DNA of 64,000 nt from Xaviernesmea rhizosphaerae (GCF_001938945.1 NZ_MKIO01000041.1:1-64000); one strand, 5' to 3'; positions 26,635 through 35,709 are shown, numbered from the stretch's first letter. The notes: generated by a model not told the origin, from the sequence alone. A program made the numbers and translations.

Positions 26635-27753
26635 TCAGCGCGCAGGCCGCAGCGTGATGCGCGTCAGCTCCGAGGCCGGGCCGAGCCGCAGGGCGAAACC
26701 CGGCCACAGCGCCGTGCCGTTGTTAACGTAGAGCTGCATGGCGCCCACCCGATAGAAGCCGGAGACGAACCCGTTATTGGCACGGGCGACGATGCGGTCG
26801 AGCCCCCAGACCATGCCGCCATGGGTATGGCCCGAGAGCTGCAGCGCTATGCCCTTTTTGGCGGAGCGCGCGGCATCCATCGGCTGATGGTCGAGCAGGA
26901 TCACCGGTGCGCCGGCCGGCGCACCGGCAAGGGCGGCGCCAAGATCCGGCGGTGTCGCGCCGAAGCGGCCGGCGGAGCGGTCGGTCACGCCGGCGATGAC
27001 GAGGGCCGCCTCACCGGGTCTGAGGACGATATGGCGGTTGAGGAGCGGGGTAAGCTTCAGCGCCTCGTACTGACGCATCCAGGCGGCGTAATCGAAGAAA
27101 TATTCGTGATTGCCGGGAATGGCATAGACCCCGTCGCGCGCCTTAAGATCGGCGATCGGCGCGACATCGCGGGCGCGATGCGCCACGTCGCCATCGATCA
27201 GGTCTCCGGTCATGACGATCAGGTCGGCATCGAGCGCATTGGTGCGCTCCACCACCGCACGCGCCCATGTGGCCGGGAACAGGTTGCTGATATGCAGGTC
27301 GGTCAGTTGCACCAGACGGTAGCCGTCAAAGGCGGCGGGCAGGCCGAGGATCGCCACCTCGACATCCTTGAGCGGCGGCACCCGCAGCGCCTGCTGGACG
27401 CCATAGGCCGAAAGCACGACGGCCAGCATGCCGAGACCATAGCGCACCTGCGGCGGCACCAGCGGCAGCCGGCCCTTGAACAGGGCCAGCACAAGCGCCG
27501 TCAAATCCAGCGCGATCTGAAAGACCGCCAGCAGGATCGTCGCGGCCATGGCGAGATTGAAGGCGATGATCAGCGGGCGCGGCAACTCCGGCGCGAAGAC
27601 CGAGCCGGAGGAGAGGCGGCTGATATAGTGATATTGCGAGGCGACCAGCAGGAGGAGCGCGATCAGCACCTTGATCGCAAGCGGCCAGGGCAAGGGCCAG
27701 AGGAAGCGGGTGGCGACGACGAGCCAGGGAAGACCGAACATCAGATGAAACAT
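26635..27753 (-). CDS. Membrane-anchored metallophosphoesterase
   Basis: A 372-residue protein with an N-terminal membrane region of about four hydrophobic segments (residues 1-125) and a C-terminal calcineurin-like phosphoesterase domain. All metal motifs are present: LTDLHISN, GDLIDG, GNHEYFF and SGHTHGGMV. Family members hydrolyse phosphomono- or diesters, for example UDP-diacylglucosamine-type lipids; the substrate here is unknown. The start is uncertain because no strong ribosome binding site is seen; 27741 is an alternative. Confidence 0.88.
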   Translation of the reverse strand: MFHLMFGLPWLVVATRFLWPLPWPLAIKVLIALLLLVASQYHYISRLSSGSVFAPELPRPLIIAFNLAMAATILLAVFQIALDLTALVLALFKGRLPLVPPQVRYGLGMLAVVLSAYGVQQALRVPPLKDVEVAILGLPAAFDGYRLVQLTDLHISNLFPATWARAVVERTNALDADLIVMTGDLIDGDVAHRARDVAPIADLKARDGVYAIPGNHEYFFDYAAWMRQYEALKLTPLLNRHIVLRPGEAALVIAGVTDRSAGRFGATPPDLGAALAGAPAGAPVILLDHQPMDAARSAKKGIALQLSGHTHGGMVWGLDRIVARANNGFVSGFYRVGAMQLYVNNGTALWPGFALRLGPASELTRITLRPAR

Positions 27754-28236
27754 GGAGACTGCCTGCGGCCTTGCGGAACGGATCTGAAGCAATGTCCGGC
27801 CCGAGCGGAGCTGCTGCGGCCTTGGACAATGCGGCGAAAACAGGCCCGGGCTCTCGGTGGCGATCGCACCGGGCCAGCGGGATGCGGGGCGCAATGTAGG
27901 GACGCCGGGTGTGTTTGACAAAGTGCAGCCTCCGCCAAAGGCTGCATGAACATGCCGTTGCCGGCGCATCGGAGCGAAAAATGATCCTCGCGCCAATGCG
28001 AAAACACATACGCGAAGCGTCGAACTGCGGATGATTTTCAGTGCGATTTTTTCTGGCGGCGACGGCGGAAGAATGGCGCAGCGCAGGACCATGCACAGCA
28101 TCATGCACCGGCAGGGTGGGAGGGTAAGCAGGCGATGGTGGCCTGAAACCCTTGAGATCGACGCGACCGCATCAGGCTGCGGTCGCCAAGGATTTGCGCG
28201 CGGTCAGAAGGACGGGCGCAGAATGGGCGCGCCGTC
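27754..28236. other. Intergenic region upstream of the phosphoesterase gene
   Basis: About 480 bases between two minus-strand genes. It contains a perfect hairpin TGCAGCCT/AGGCTGCA (27924-27946) and the mucR terminator hairpin (28163-28186). No gene was recognised. Confidence 0.45.
28163..28186 (-). terminator. Terminator hairpin downstream of the MucR gene
   Basis: GCGACCGCA (28163-28171) pairs perfectly with TGCGGTCGC (28178-28186) around a six-base loop, about 50 bases past the mucR stop on the minus strand. No long T-run follows on that strand. Confidence 0.5.
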
Positions 28237-28923
28237 TTACTCGGCGGTGGCTTCCTGATCATGCGCTTCCGGAATAGGCGCCTCCGCCGGTTCGGCTGCG
28301 GCCTTGGCCGGGCGGCCGGGGCCCCGGCCGCTCTTGGCCGGCTTGGCGGCCTTGCCGGATGTCTTGCCTTGCGCAGCGGTCTTGCGGGCCTTGGGGGCCG
28401 GCTTCGTCTCGGCCTCGGGCGCGTCCGTGACGGTGTCGCCTTCGACGGATGCGGCCTGCGCCGCATCGCTGCCGGCGCCGCGACGGCCGAGGCCCATGCG
28501 CTTGGCGGTCTCGCGGCGCAGTTCGGAATAGGCGGGAGCGACGACGGGATAATCGGCCGGCAAGCCGTAGCGCGCGCGATAATCGGCCGGGGTCAGGCCA
28601 TTGCGGGCCAAATGCTGCTTCATCGCCCGGTAGGGCTTGCCGTCTATGAGGCTGATGATGACATCGCGCGATGCCAGGCTTTCCTCAACCGAGACGGCCG
28701 GACGATAAACCGGCGGCTCGGGCGGTGCGGGCGCGGCCGCCGGCTCTTCCACAGGCGCGGCGGCCGGGGTGGGCGTCGGCTCGGACGGATCGGCCGAGAG
28801 CGCGGCGCGTGTGGCGCGCACGAGCGCCGGCAGTTCCTGCGGCGACACGGTGTTGCCGGTCAGATAGACACTGAGCAGTTGCACCGTCAGGTTCGCATAA
28901 TCAGGTTGCTCAAGGGCGGCCAT
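28237..28923 (-). CDS. MucR/Ros-family regulator with altered zinc site and AT-hook-like tail
   Basis: A 228-residue protein with the MucR/Ros core (about residues 85-155: DGKPYRAMKQHL, TPADYRARYGLPADYPVVAPAY, RRETAKRMGLG). MucR proteins bind AT-rich DNA and act as global, H-NS-like regulators. Two features are unusual. The Cys pair that binds zinc in Ros is replaced (SLID), and the second His is Asn. Both ends carry long low-complexity regions, and the basic C-terminus contains GRGPGRPAK, which resembles an AT-hook; typical MucR is about 140-150 residues. The start at 28923 follows AGAAGGAA. Zinc-less Ros homologues are known in Mesorhizobium. Confidence 0.88.
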   Translation of the reverse strand: MAALEQPDYANLTVQLLSVYLTGNTVSPQELPALVRATRAALSADPSEPTPTPAAAPVEEPAAAPAPPEPPVYRPAVSVEESLASRDVIISLIDGKPYRAMKQHLARNGLTPADYRARYGLPADYPVVAPAYSELRRETAKRMGLGRRGAGSDAAQAASVEGDTVTDAPEAETKPAPKARKTAAQGKTSGKAAKPAKSGRGPGRPAKAAAEPAEAPIPEAHDQEATAE

Positions 28924-29403
28924 GTCGATTCCTTCTCTGCTCGTCACCTGTCAAGTTTTTTACCGAAGCATCTGGGATCGTCCAAAGTCAAGTCAATGCT
29001 CGGAAGTATTTTCATTTCGGTCATTTGATACTCATGCCGAGATTTTACTTTCGAAGAGCGTCGCACCCTCTGGTTGATCGGACAGAGCGGGCAAAAGGGA
29101 TCATCGGCTTTTTTCGATCAACATCGCAGGCGAAATAAAGGCGGACATCGCGGGAAACGAGGCAGAAAGACCGCGGCGCGCTTGACCGATACGCTAAAAT
29201 TCTTCGCAATTCCGCAGCCAGTCAGACGCACGCGGAACTTGTCGTGCTGCAAGGCGGCGCAAGAAATACTGGCGATCGGCCCATCGAATTCCAGGAAAAG
29301 TATTTCTGTCCAGAGACAAGTTCTGCGCGAGATACGGCATTGGCGGGTAGCGATGCCCCGCCGCAGATTTCCTAACTCAGATCGACTGGATAAGATGCAC
29401 GGG
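28924..29403. other. AT-rich promoter region of the MucR gene
   Basis: About 480 bases upstream of mucR, noticeably richer in A and T than its surroundings between 28950 and 29060, as expected for an autoregulated MucR target. A nine-base inverted repeat AGAAATACT/AGTATTTCT (29262-29270 and 29299-29307) lies further up. No gene was recognised. Confidence 0.4.
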
Positions 29404-30162
29404 TCAGATGAAAGAGCGGATAGCGAGCCCCTCGGCTTCGAACCGCATCCGGATCGTGCGGGCAATGGCGACGGCCTCGGGATTGTCGCCATGGACGCAG
29501 ATCGACTGGGCGTCCAATTGGATGGTGCTGCCGTCGATGGCCGTCAGCGTGCCCTCGCGCACGAGCTGAACCATGCGCGCGGCGATAAGATCGGCATCCT
29601 CGAGCACGGCGCCGGGCTCGCGGCGCGAAACGAGATGGCCTGTCGGCAGATAGGCCCGGTCGGCAAAGGCTTCGGCGACGGTGGCAAGCCCTGCCGCGCG
29701 CGCCTGCGCGAGGATCGGCGCCTGGGCAAGTCCCATCAGCGTCAGCGTCGGATCGACGGCCAGGATCGCCTCGACCACCGCACGCGCCTGGACGGCATCG
29801 GCGGCGATGCGGTTGTAGAGCGCGCCGTGCGGCTTGACATAACTGACCGTTCCACCGGCGGCCGTCGCCAGACCCTTGAGCGCACCGATCTGATAGATGA
29901 CATCGGCCACCAGCGCCGCATGACCCACCTCCATGTCGCGCCGTCCGAAGCCGACCCGGTCGGGATAGGAGACATGGGCGCCAATCGCCACGCCCTTTTG
30001 CACCGCCGCCTGCACCGTGCGGAGGATCCCCTGGGGATCGCCGGCATGAAAGCCGCAGGCAATATTGGCGCTGGAAACGATCGAAAGCATGGCGCTATCG
30101 TCGCCCATGGTCCAGGCGCCGTAGCTTTCGCCGAGGTCGCTGTTGAGATCGATCGCCATCAT
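29404..30162 (-). CDS. pxpA: LamB/YcsF family 5-oxoprolinase subunit A
   Basis: A 252-residue protein of the LamB/YcsF family. The N-terminal signature DLNSDLGESYGAWTMGDD and the segments ANIACGFHAGDP, GAHVSYPDRVGFGRR and VKPHGALYN are all present. In the PxpABC complex this subunit takes part in ATP-dependent cleavage of 5-oxoproline to glutamate. The partner genes pxpB and pxpC are not adjacent here, so they may lie elsewhere or the protein may act with other partners. AAGGAAGG precedes the start; a second ATG directly follows the first. Confidence 0.92.
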   Translation of the reverse strand: MMAIDLNSDLGESYGAWTMGDDSAMLSIVSSANIACGFHAGDPQGILRTVQAAVQKGVAIGAHVSYPDRVGFGRRDMEVGHAALVADVIYQIGALKGLATAAGGTVSYVKPHGALYNRIAADAVQARAVVEAILAVDPTLTLMGLAQAPILAQARAAGLATVAEAFADRAYLPTGHLVSRREPGAVLEDADLIAARMVQLVREGTLTAIDGSTIQLDAQSICVHGDNPEAVAIARTIRMRFEAEGLAIRSFI

Positions 30163-30516
30163 CCGCGCTTGCCTTCCTTGCCCGACGGCGCAAGGTCTTT
30201 GCCCCTGTGCCTGCTCATGTCCGCGCCTATGCTGGCGGGGTCGGCCACAGCTGTCGAGCGGAAAGCATCGCCGGCCCCGTTTTCAGTCAGAGCGGGCGCC
30301 GCTTTTCGCTCGGGTCCAGCGCCGCGATCGATCGGATGGCGATGCGGCGTCCGCGAGCGGACCGCTGCAAGTCTCACAGTCTGTTCAAGACTTGCTGTTG
30401 GCCTGACGAAAATGGTGATTTCGAGAACCGGAGCGCAGCGTACGTAAGGTCCGTGAGCACCGGAAGCGCAGAAATTGCCATTTGCAGGCGGCCAACGGCG
30501 ATGATTGGACAGACTG
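30163..30516. other. Intergenic region between two minus-strand genes
   Basis: About 350 bases between the end of a chemoreceptor gene and the start of pxpA, which should contain the pxpA promoter. I see no clear hairpin with a T-run and no gene. Confidence 0.35.
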
Positions 30517-32862
30517 TCAGAATTCCTCCCAGCTGTCGGCCTTCACCGCCGCATTGCCGGCGAAGGACGCCTGTAGCTTTCCAACCAGACGGCGGGCCGG
30601 CGAGGCGGCGGGCGCGGCCGGTGCGTGGGAACGAGACACCGGGGAAACAGGCGCGGGGGAAACGGATGCGGGGCGCGTCGTGCGCTCCGGGGCGGGCGCG
30701 GGCGCCCGGGCGCTGGTCTCGAAGCGGCCGACGAGGCTGAAGAGCGATTCCGCCTCGCGCGCCAGCGAATGGCTGGCGGCGGTGGACTGCTCCACCATGG
30801 CGGCATTCTGCTGGGTGTTCTGATCCATCTGCGAAACGGCCAGGTTGATTTCCTTCACGCCGGTCGCCTGCTCGCGCGAGGCCTCGACGATCGAGAGCAC
30901 ATTGACACTGACCTGCTTGACCTGATCGACGATGTGGCTGAGCGCCCGGCCGGTTTCGCCGACGAGATCGACGCCATTCTTCACATGGCCGCCCGATTTG
31001 GCGATCAGCGCCTTGATATCCTTGGCAGCGCTGGCCGAGCGCTGGGCAAGCTCGCGCACCTCCTGCGCCACCACGGCGAAGCCCTTGCCGGCCTCGCCGG
31101 CGCGCGCGGCTTCCACGCCCGCATTCAGGGCCAGAAGGTTGGTCTGGAAGGCGATTTCGTCGATGACGCCGACAATGCTGGAGATTTCGCCGGACGAGGA
31201 TTCGATGGCCTGCATGGCATGAATGGCGCTGTGGACGACGAGTCCAGACTTTTCGGCGCTGTCGCGCGTGGCCTCCACCAGGCGTCCCGCCTCTTCCGCG
31301 CGCCGGGTGGTATCGGCAACGGTTGTGGTGATCTCCTCGAGCGCGGCGGCGGTCTGCTCGACCGAGGCGGCCTGATGTTCGGTGCGCTTGGCGAGGTCGT
31401 CGGCGGCGGAGCGGATCTCGTTGGAGCCGGCCGCAATCGCCCGGGCATTGCCACCGACTTCGGTCATGGCCGCATCGAGCCGCTCGATCGCAGCGTTGAA
31501 ATCGACACGGATACGGTCAAGCCGGGCGGCAAAGGCCGGATCGATCCGGTGGCCAAGCCGGCCATCGGCCAGCGCGCCGAGACCTTCCGCAAGCTGATCG
31601 ACGGCAAACTGCACCTCGGCGGCGTCAGCGGCCTGGCGCGCATCGCGCTCGCTGCGCTCACGCTCGGACAGCGAGCGGTTGGCCGCGGCTTCCGCCTCCA
31701 GGCGCTGGCGCTCCTCGGCATTGCCTTTGAATACCGCGACACTGCGAACCATATCGCCGATCTCGCTGCGATCGGCCTGGACATCGAGGGTGACGTCCGA
31801 CCGGCCGGAGGCCAGCGCCCGCATGGCGCCAACGATGCGGCCGACAGGGCGGGTGATGGAGCCGATCACCCTGCCCACCAGAACGATCAGAAGCATGAAG
31901 ATCCCCAGCGAGATCCCGAGCGTGACATAGAGGAACCGGCGTTCGCCGGCAGCCGTGTTCGTGGCGAATTGCGCAAGCTCCGCGCCGGCGATGTCCTCGA
32001 CACCTTTGAGCGCATTGATGCGGTCGGTCGCGGCCTTGTAAAACTCCTCACCTGTTACATCCGCCAGCGAGCCGCCGAAGGGCTGCTTCACGGCGATCTC
32101 GCGCAGGGCGTCGATCTTCTTGCCAGCCTCGCCCTTCAAAGCCGCATCCAGCGCCATGATGGCGTCAGGCGCTGCATTATGTCGGAAGGTCGCGAAGTGA
32201 ACGGATTGCATCGCGCCCAGGCGAACGAACTTCTGGTAGGCTTCGGGCGCGAACTGTCCGGCGGCAAAGGCGGCCGTGCCCACCGAACGCTCCTGGCCCG
32301 CGCGTTCCTTGCCCTGAAGCAGTGCGGAGAAGGCCAGCGTCCGGTTCGAGATCTGGCTATGGGTGGCGATCTCGCCCATGACATCGATGGTGGCGATCGC
32401 GCTGGCGATCGTCTCGTTGAAGTATGTCGCCGCCTCCGGCACGCCGATCTTGAGGGAGGAGACGTCCTGACGCATCGCGGCAAGCGACTGGAGCCGGCCC
32501 TGCACCGCGCGGGCGAGATCCTTCAGCCTGGCGTCACCGGCCTGCGCATCCCCCGTCAGGTCCAGTGCCGTGTAGCGGGCGATCGCAGCATCGACGACCA
32601 GGCGCTGCTTCTCAAGAAGCGGCCCGAAGTCTCCCTGACCCTTGGCGCCGATGAAGCCGGAGGATGCGCCGCGCTCCTTCTGGATCTCATGAACCATCGT
32701 GCCGATGACCGGGGCGAAGGCGGCGATCTCAGCCACCTGCTCCGCCTCCTGCGCCGATTGCAGAAGACCGACATTCTTGTCGATCACGACACCCAGAAGC
32801 AGGACCGTCGGGATCGCCGCGACCATGAGGATGCGGCTGCCGATCTTGAGATTGCTGAGCAT
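30517..32862 (-). CDS. Methyl-accepting chemotaxis protein with NIT sensor domain
   Basis: A 781-residue chemoreceptor. It has a membrane helix at about residues 10-28, a periplasmic all-helical domain with the NIT (nitrate/nitrite-sensing) hallmark IQKERGASSGF at about 60, a second helix (FLYVTLGISLGIFMLLIVLVG), HAMP, and the signalling domain with EIAFQTNLLALNAGVEAARAGEAGKGFAVV. It ends in KADSWEEF; the SWEEF end resembles the NWETF-type tether for the adaptation enzymes CheR and CheB. The start at 32862 has CGGAGTAG upstream. The ligand is probably a small anion, but NIT domains are not always nitrate-specific. Confidence 0.93.
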   Translation of the reverse strand: MLSNLKIGSRILMVAAIPTVLLLGVVIDKNVGLLQSAQEAEQVAEIAAFAPVIGTMVHEIQKERGASSGFIGAKGQGDFGPLLEKQRLVVDAAIARYTALDLTGDAQAGDARLKDLARAVQGRLQSLAAMRQDVSSLKIGVPEAATYFNETIASAIATIDVMGEIATHSQISNRTLAFSALLQGKERAGQERSVGTAAFAAGQFAPEAYQKFVRLGAMQSVHFATFRHNAAPDAIMALDAALKGEAGKKIDALREIAVKQPFGGSLADVTGEEFYKAATDRINALKGVEDIAGAELAQFATNTAAGERRFLYVTLGISLGIFMLLIVLVGRVIGSITRPVGRIVGAMRALASGRSDVTLDVQADRSEIGDMVRSVAVFKGNAEERQRLEAEAAANRSLSERERSERDARQAADAAEVQFAVDQLAEGLGALADGRLGHRIDPAFAARLDRIRVDFNAAIERLDAAMTEVGGNARAIAAGSNEIRSAADDLAKRTEHQAASVEQTAAALEEITTTVADTTRRAEEAGRLVEATRDSAEKSGLVVHSAIHAMQAIESSSGEISSIVGVIDEIAFQTNLLALNAGVEAARAGEAGKGFAVVAQEVRELAQRSASAAKDIKALIAKSGGHVKNGVDLVGETGRALSHIVDQVKQVSVNVLSIVEASREQATGVKEINLAVSQMDQNTQQNAAMVEQSTAASHSLAREAESLFSLVGRFETSARAPAPAPERTTRPASVSPAPVSPVSRSHAPAAPAASPARRLVGKLQASFAGNAAVKADSWEEF

Positions 32863-33343
32863 GCGATCACTACTCCGGTATGTCCCCCGCTTGCCGCCAG
32901 GCAACCATCAGACCGAAACCATTATTTTCGACAGGACTTGTAGGAGAGAAGCATTGAAGCTTTATGAATATGAATATTTTTTAGTCATAAAGAGAACAAT
33001 ATCGGCCAATTTGATCAAAATTAGTGCAGAATGCTTCCGCTGCCCTTGCCTTTGGTCGGGAGAGACCTAGCGAAGAGAGGCGCCACTGAGCCCGGCAATC
33101 AGGGATCAGTCGGCGATGAAAAGGGGGTGAGCCCATGGGTTGCAAGCGTGGGTCGCCATGAAGGAGATGGGGCTGGAAGCCCGTTGGCAACGAGGTAAGA
33201 GCGTGTCGCCATCTTTAAGAACCGCTTCATATGCTTTAAGTCCGTGTGCAGTGGGACTTGCGATCGCAAAACCGGCTCCCGCCTTCGCGCGGCATTCTCT
33301 GTGTGAAAACACAGTCGCTGCCCCAGGTAAGATCGGAGGTTTC
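32863..33343. other. AT-rich intergenic region between divergent chemoreceptor and hydrolase
   Basis: About 480 bases. The part at 32930-33020 is AT-rich and contains an inverted repeat CTTTATGA (32960-32967) and TCATAAAG (32985-32992) about 100 bases upstream of the chemoreceptor start, a candidate operator. No gene was recognised. Confidence 0.4.
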
Positions 33344-34270
33344 ATGCTCGATCGTCGCGCCTTTCTGCTGACGGGCCTTCTGGCCGCCCCGGCTCTGGTC
33401 GGCCGCGCCTGGGCGGCCGAGACCGCCTATCCTCTCTGGCCATCGACGCCGCCCGGGGCGGGCGGCCCGAGCGGTGCGCCCGAGATCAGCGCCCGCGGCG
33501 CGATCACCAATGTCGCCCGGCCCTTCATCACAGCGTTGCGCCCGGGAAAAGCCAATGGCGCGGCCATGCTGATTGCGGCCGGCGGCGGCTATAAGCGCAT
33601 CGAAAATGCCAAGGAAGCCATGCCGGCGGCGCGCTGGCTGGTCGCGCAGGGTATCACCGCCTTCATCCTGACCTACCGCCTGCCGCGCGAAGGCTGGTCC
33701 GAGCCGCCGGTGGCCCCGCTTCAGGACGCACAGCGCGCGCTGCGGCTGATCCGGGCGATGGCGCCGAGCCAGGACATCGATCCCGACCGCCTGGGCGCGC
33801 TCGGTTTTTCCGCCGGCGGCCATCTGATGGGCATGCTCGCAACCCGCGCCGCAGCGCCGCTTTATCCGCAGGCGGACCCGGCCGATGCGCTGCCGGCCCG
33901 CCCGGCCGTGCTCGCACTGGCCTATCCCATCATCACGATGGAGCCGCCCTATGACGACACCTCGGCGCGCCGCAGCCTGATCGGCCGCCATCCTTCCGCG
34001 CGCCAAAGCCGGGAATGGTCGGTCGAGACCCATGTCCGCGCCACCTGTCCCGCGACCTTCCTGGCCCAGGCGGCAGACGACCCGATCGCCGATCCCGCCC
34101 ACAGCGCGATCATGGCTGATGCCTGCCGCAAAGCCGGCGTGCCCGTTGAGCGGCATCTGTTTTCCGCCGGCGGCCATGGGTTCGCCATGGGCCGGCCGGG
34201 AACCCCGACCACCCAATGGCCGGAGATGCTGGCTGACTGGCTGGCAAGACAGGGCTTCAGCCGGGGCTGA
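33344..34270 (+). CDS. Exported alpha/beta hydrolase (esterase-like)
   Basis: A 308-residue alpha/beta hydrolase resembling BD-FAE/xylan-esterase-like enzymes. A Tat-like signal (DRRAFLLTGLLAAPALVG) ends near residue 25, so the enzyme should be periplasmic. The nucleophile motif GFSAGG is at about residue 155, a candidate acid Asp lies in AQAADDPIAD, and the catalytic His in SAGGHGFAMG. CGGAGG precedes the ATG at 33344. It stands alone, so the ester substrate is unknown. Confidence 0.88.
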   Translation: MLDRRAFLLTGLLAAPALVGRAWAAETAYPLWPSTPPGAGGPSGAPEISARGAITNVARPFITALRPGKANGAAMLIAAGGGYKRIENAKEAMPAARWLVAQGITAFILTYRLPREGWSEPPVAPLQDAQRALRLIRAMAPSQDIDPDRLGALGFSAGGHLMGMLATRAAAPLYPQADPADALPARPAVLALAYPIITMEPPYDDTSARRSLIGRHPSARQSREWSVETHVRATCPATFLAQAADDPIADPAHSAIMADACRKAGVPVERHLFSAGGHGFAMGRPGTPTTQWPEMLADWLARQGFSRG

Positions 34271-34643
34271 TCTCTTTCGGAGCGCGCTGCGGACCAGGCG
34301 GTGACGGGACGCCGGAGAAAAACAGGGCATAGGACGCCCATGAAAAGTCCTGCACCAGATCGCGTCGCCCCTGAAGCCAGCCTTGCAAAGTGATCGAAAA
34401 GGCTTATGTTGAACGTTGGAGATTGTTTACCTGCAGGACATGCTTGATATAGCCGGAATTTCCGGGGCCTGGAATGTTCTGTGATTTTTTACTGTGCGAT
34501 ATCGTGAAGAGACGACATGCCCAATTCCGGGCACGAAATAATTCTGCGCAGATAAATTCGATAGTTTTTCAAAAACTCTCTGATGCCTTCAATATTTTCT
34601 GAGGCGCCATAGCCGACGCCTTCGCAGGAAATCAGCGGCCACC

Positions 34644-34680
34644 GCCAGGGCGCAGCTGCTTCAGGCTTCACCGCCCTGGC
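34644..34680 (+). repeat. Hairpin just upstream of a small ORF
   Basis: GCCAGGGCG (34644-34652) pairs perfectly with CGCCCTGGC (34672-34680) around a 19-base loop. It ends eight bases before the AAAGGAGG ribosome binding site of the small ORF at 34700, so it could affect its translation. Confidence 0.45.
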
Positions 34681-34699
34681 CCAACGAAAGGAGGACATC

Positions 34700-34996
34700 A
34701 TGTCTTCCGATGTCTATTCTGCCCGACTGTCGCGCAATCTGGTCCGATCGAGCGCATCGACCTACAAAGACAATGTCAATCGCCGAACCGGCGCCGGCAT
34801 CCCATCGCGAAGCGCGGAGGGGGATCTGTCAGTCTTCCGTTTCTCCGCATTCCCGGATTTCAATCTGGAGCACCGTGCTGTCTGCAGCCTTCGGTCGCGT
34901 GCCGCCGGGGACGATAGGCCCCGCCTCGCCCGCCCGATCGTGCGGTTTCTGGCAGGCGCGCTTCGGCCTGCTTTTCTCACCCTGCGCCCTCTTTAG
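34700..34996 (+). CDS. Possible small protein, unknown
   Basis: A 98-codon frame whose ATG is preceded by AAAGGAGGACATC, among the best ribosome binding sites in the window. The first 35 residues (MSSDVYSARLSRNLVRSSAS and on) look like a plausible Ser/Arg-rich small protein, but the C-terminal half is low in order and could be out-of-frame sequence. I do not recognise it. A shorter real product or a leader peptide is also possible. Confidence 0.35.
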   Translation: MSSDVYSARLSRNLVRSSASTYKDNVNRRTGAGIPSRSAEGDLSVFRFSAFPDFNLEHRAVCSLRSRAAGDDRPRLARPIVRFLAGALRPAFLTLRPL

Positions 34997-35141
34997 AGCA
35001 TGTCGCCAGAAGTGGCCGCCGGTCTCATGATCACGCCATGCGGCAGGACAAGCCCCTAAAAGCGCGCGACGCGAAGATGAAAAATCGCGGCGCGCTTTAG
35101 CAATCAACAACAGACCGAGCAGCACCAGCAAGGAGACATCC

Positions 35142-35282
35142 ATGGCAAAGGGTCAGATCAAGGGAAACCGCGAGGCGCGCAAGCCGAAGAAAGAAAAGAG
35201 CGCGGCTTCGCCGCCGCCAGCACTGGGCGCGCAGGTGAAGCTTTCCGGAGCGCCCGCGGCGGGCGGATCGAAAAAGAAATAA
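35142..35282 (+). CDS. Small basic conserved-type protein, 46 residues
   Basis: A 46-residue, Lys-rich protein starting MAKGQIKGNREARKPKKEKS and ending in GGSKKK. AAGGAG sits seven bases before the ATG and a hairpin follows the stop, so it has all the marks of a real gene. Similar small basic proteins beginning MAKGQ(I/M)(K/R)xNKE or GNRE are common in Rhizobiales as far as I know; no function is established. It is probably cytoplasmic, and its charge would suit nucleic acid binding, but that is speculation. Confidence 0.75.
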   Translation: MAKGQIKGNREARKPKKEKSAASPPPALGAQVKLSGAPAAGGSKKK

Positions 35283-35283
35283 A

Positions 35284-35329
35284 GCATCAGACTGACAAGC
35301 CGGAACCGGTCTTCAGACAAATCTGATGC
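35284..35329 (+). terminator. Hairpin after the 46-residue gene
   Basis: GCATCAGA (35284-35291) pairs perfectly with TCTGATGC (35322-35329), with inner CTGA/TCAG pairs and a CCGGAACCGG core. It begins two bases after the stop codon of the small basic protein. There is no T-run. Confidence 0.5.
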
Positions 35330-35415
35330 CAGAGCGAACAGAGAGAACATCGGGTTGCGAAGGATTTCCAGCCCGATGACCGCGCGGTTGCGCGATGACA
35401 ACAAGGGGTGGGCAA

Positions 35416-35709
35416 ATGACGATGCGTGAAGGCGGCAAGCAACGAGAGAAGAGGTCCCTGGATACAGCGGACGTCGATCATACGGGACCCGCGGGCCTCT
35501 ATATCGGCAGAAAGCTCAAGGGCAGCAGCGGCATCCGTTATCGACGATTTTCCACCGTCACGGAAGCGCTGCGCTTTGCGATCGAAGAGATGCCCGCCTC
35601 GCAATTGCGGGGCTCATGTCTTGAAGTCGAGGAACAGCGCTTCAACGGAGCGCAGATCCGCAGCCTTTATGACGCCGGCCAGATCCCGCGCCTGCGCCAG
35701 CCGTTTTGA
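35416..35709 (+). CDS. Conserved-type hypothetical protein
   Basis: A 97-residue protein: a polar, charged N-terminus followed by an ordered region (GLYIGRKLKGSSGIRYRRFS, then TVTEALRFAIEEMP, then a Cys-containing strand-helix part ending SLYDAGQIPRLRQPF). No signal peptide or membrane segment. AAGGGGTGGG precedes the ATG at 35416; an ATG seven codons earlier is possible. I do not recognise a named family, but composition and spacing support a real gene. Confidence 0.7.
   Translation: MTMREGGKQREKRSLDTADVDHTGPAGLYIGRKLKGSSGIRYRRFSTVTEALRFAIEEMPASQLRGSCLEVEEQRFNGAQIRSLYDAGQIPRLRQPF

Larger units (their letters stand above)
34271..35141. other. Long, partly AT-rich region with possible small genes
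   Basis: About 870 bases. The segment 34380-34610 is clearly less GC-rich than its surroundings. It contains a possible 42-codon plus-strand frame at 34474-34602, a competing minus-strand frame at 34489-34701, and a small ORF with a perfect ribosome binding site at 34700. None has a recognised product. Different base composition hints at a regulatory region or acquired DNA. Confidence 0.4.

Noticed and set aside
30625..32943. 772-codon plus-strand frame opposite the NIT chemoreceptor
   Set aside because: Antisense to a complete chemoreceptor with NIT, HAMP and signalling motifs.
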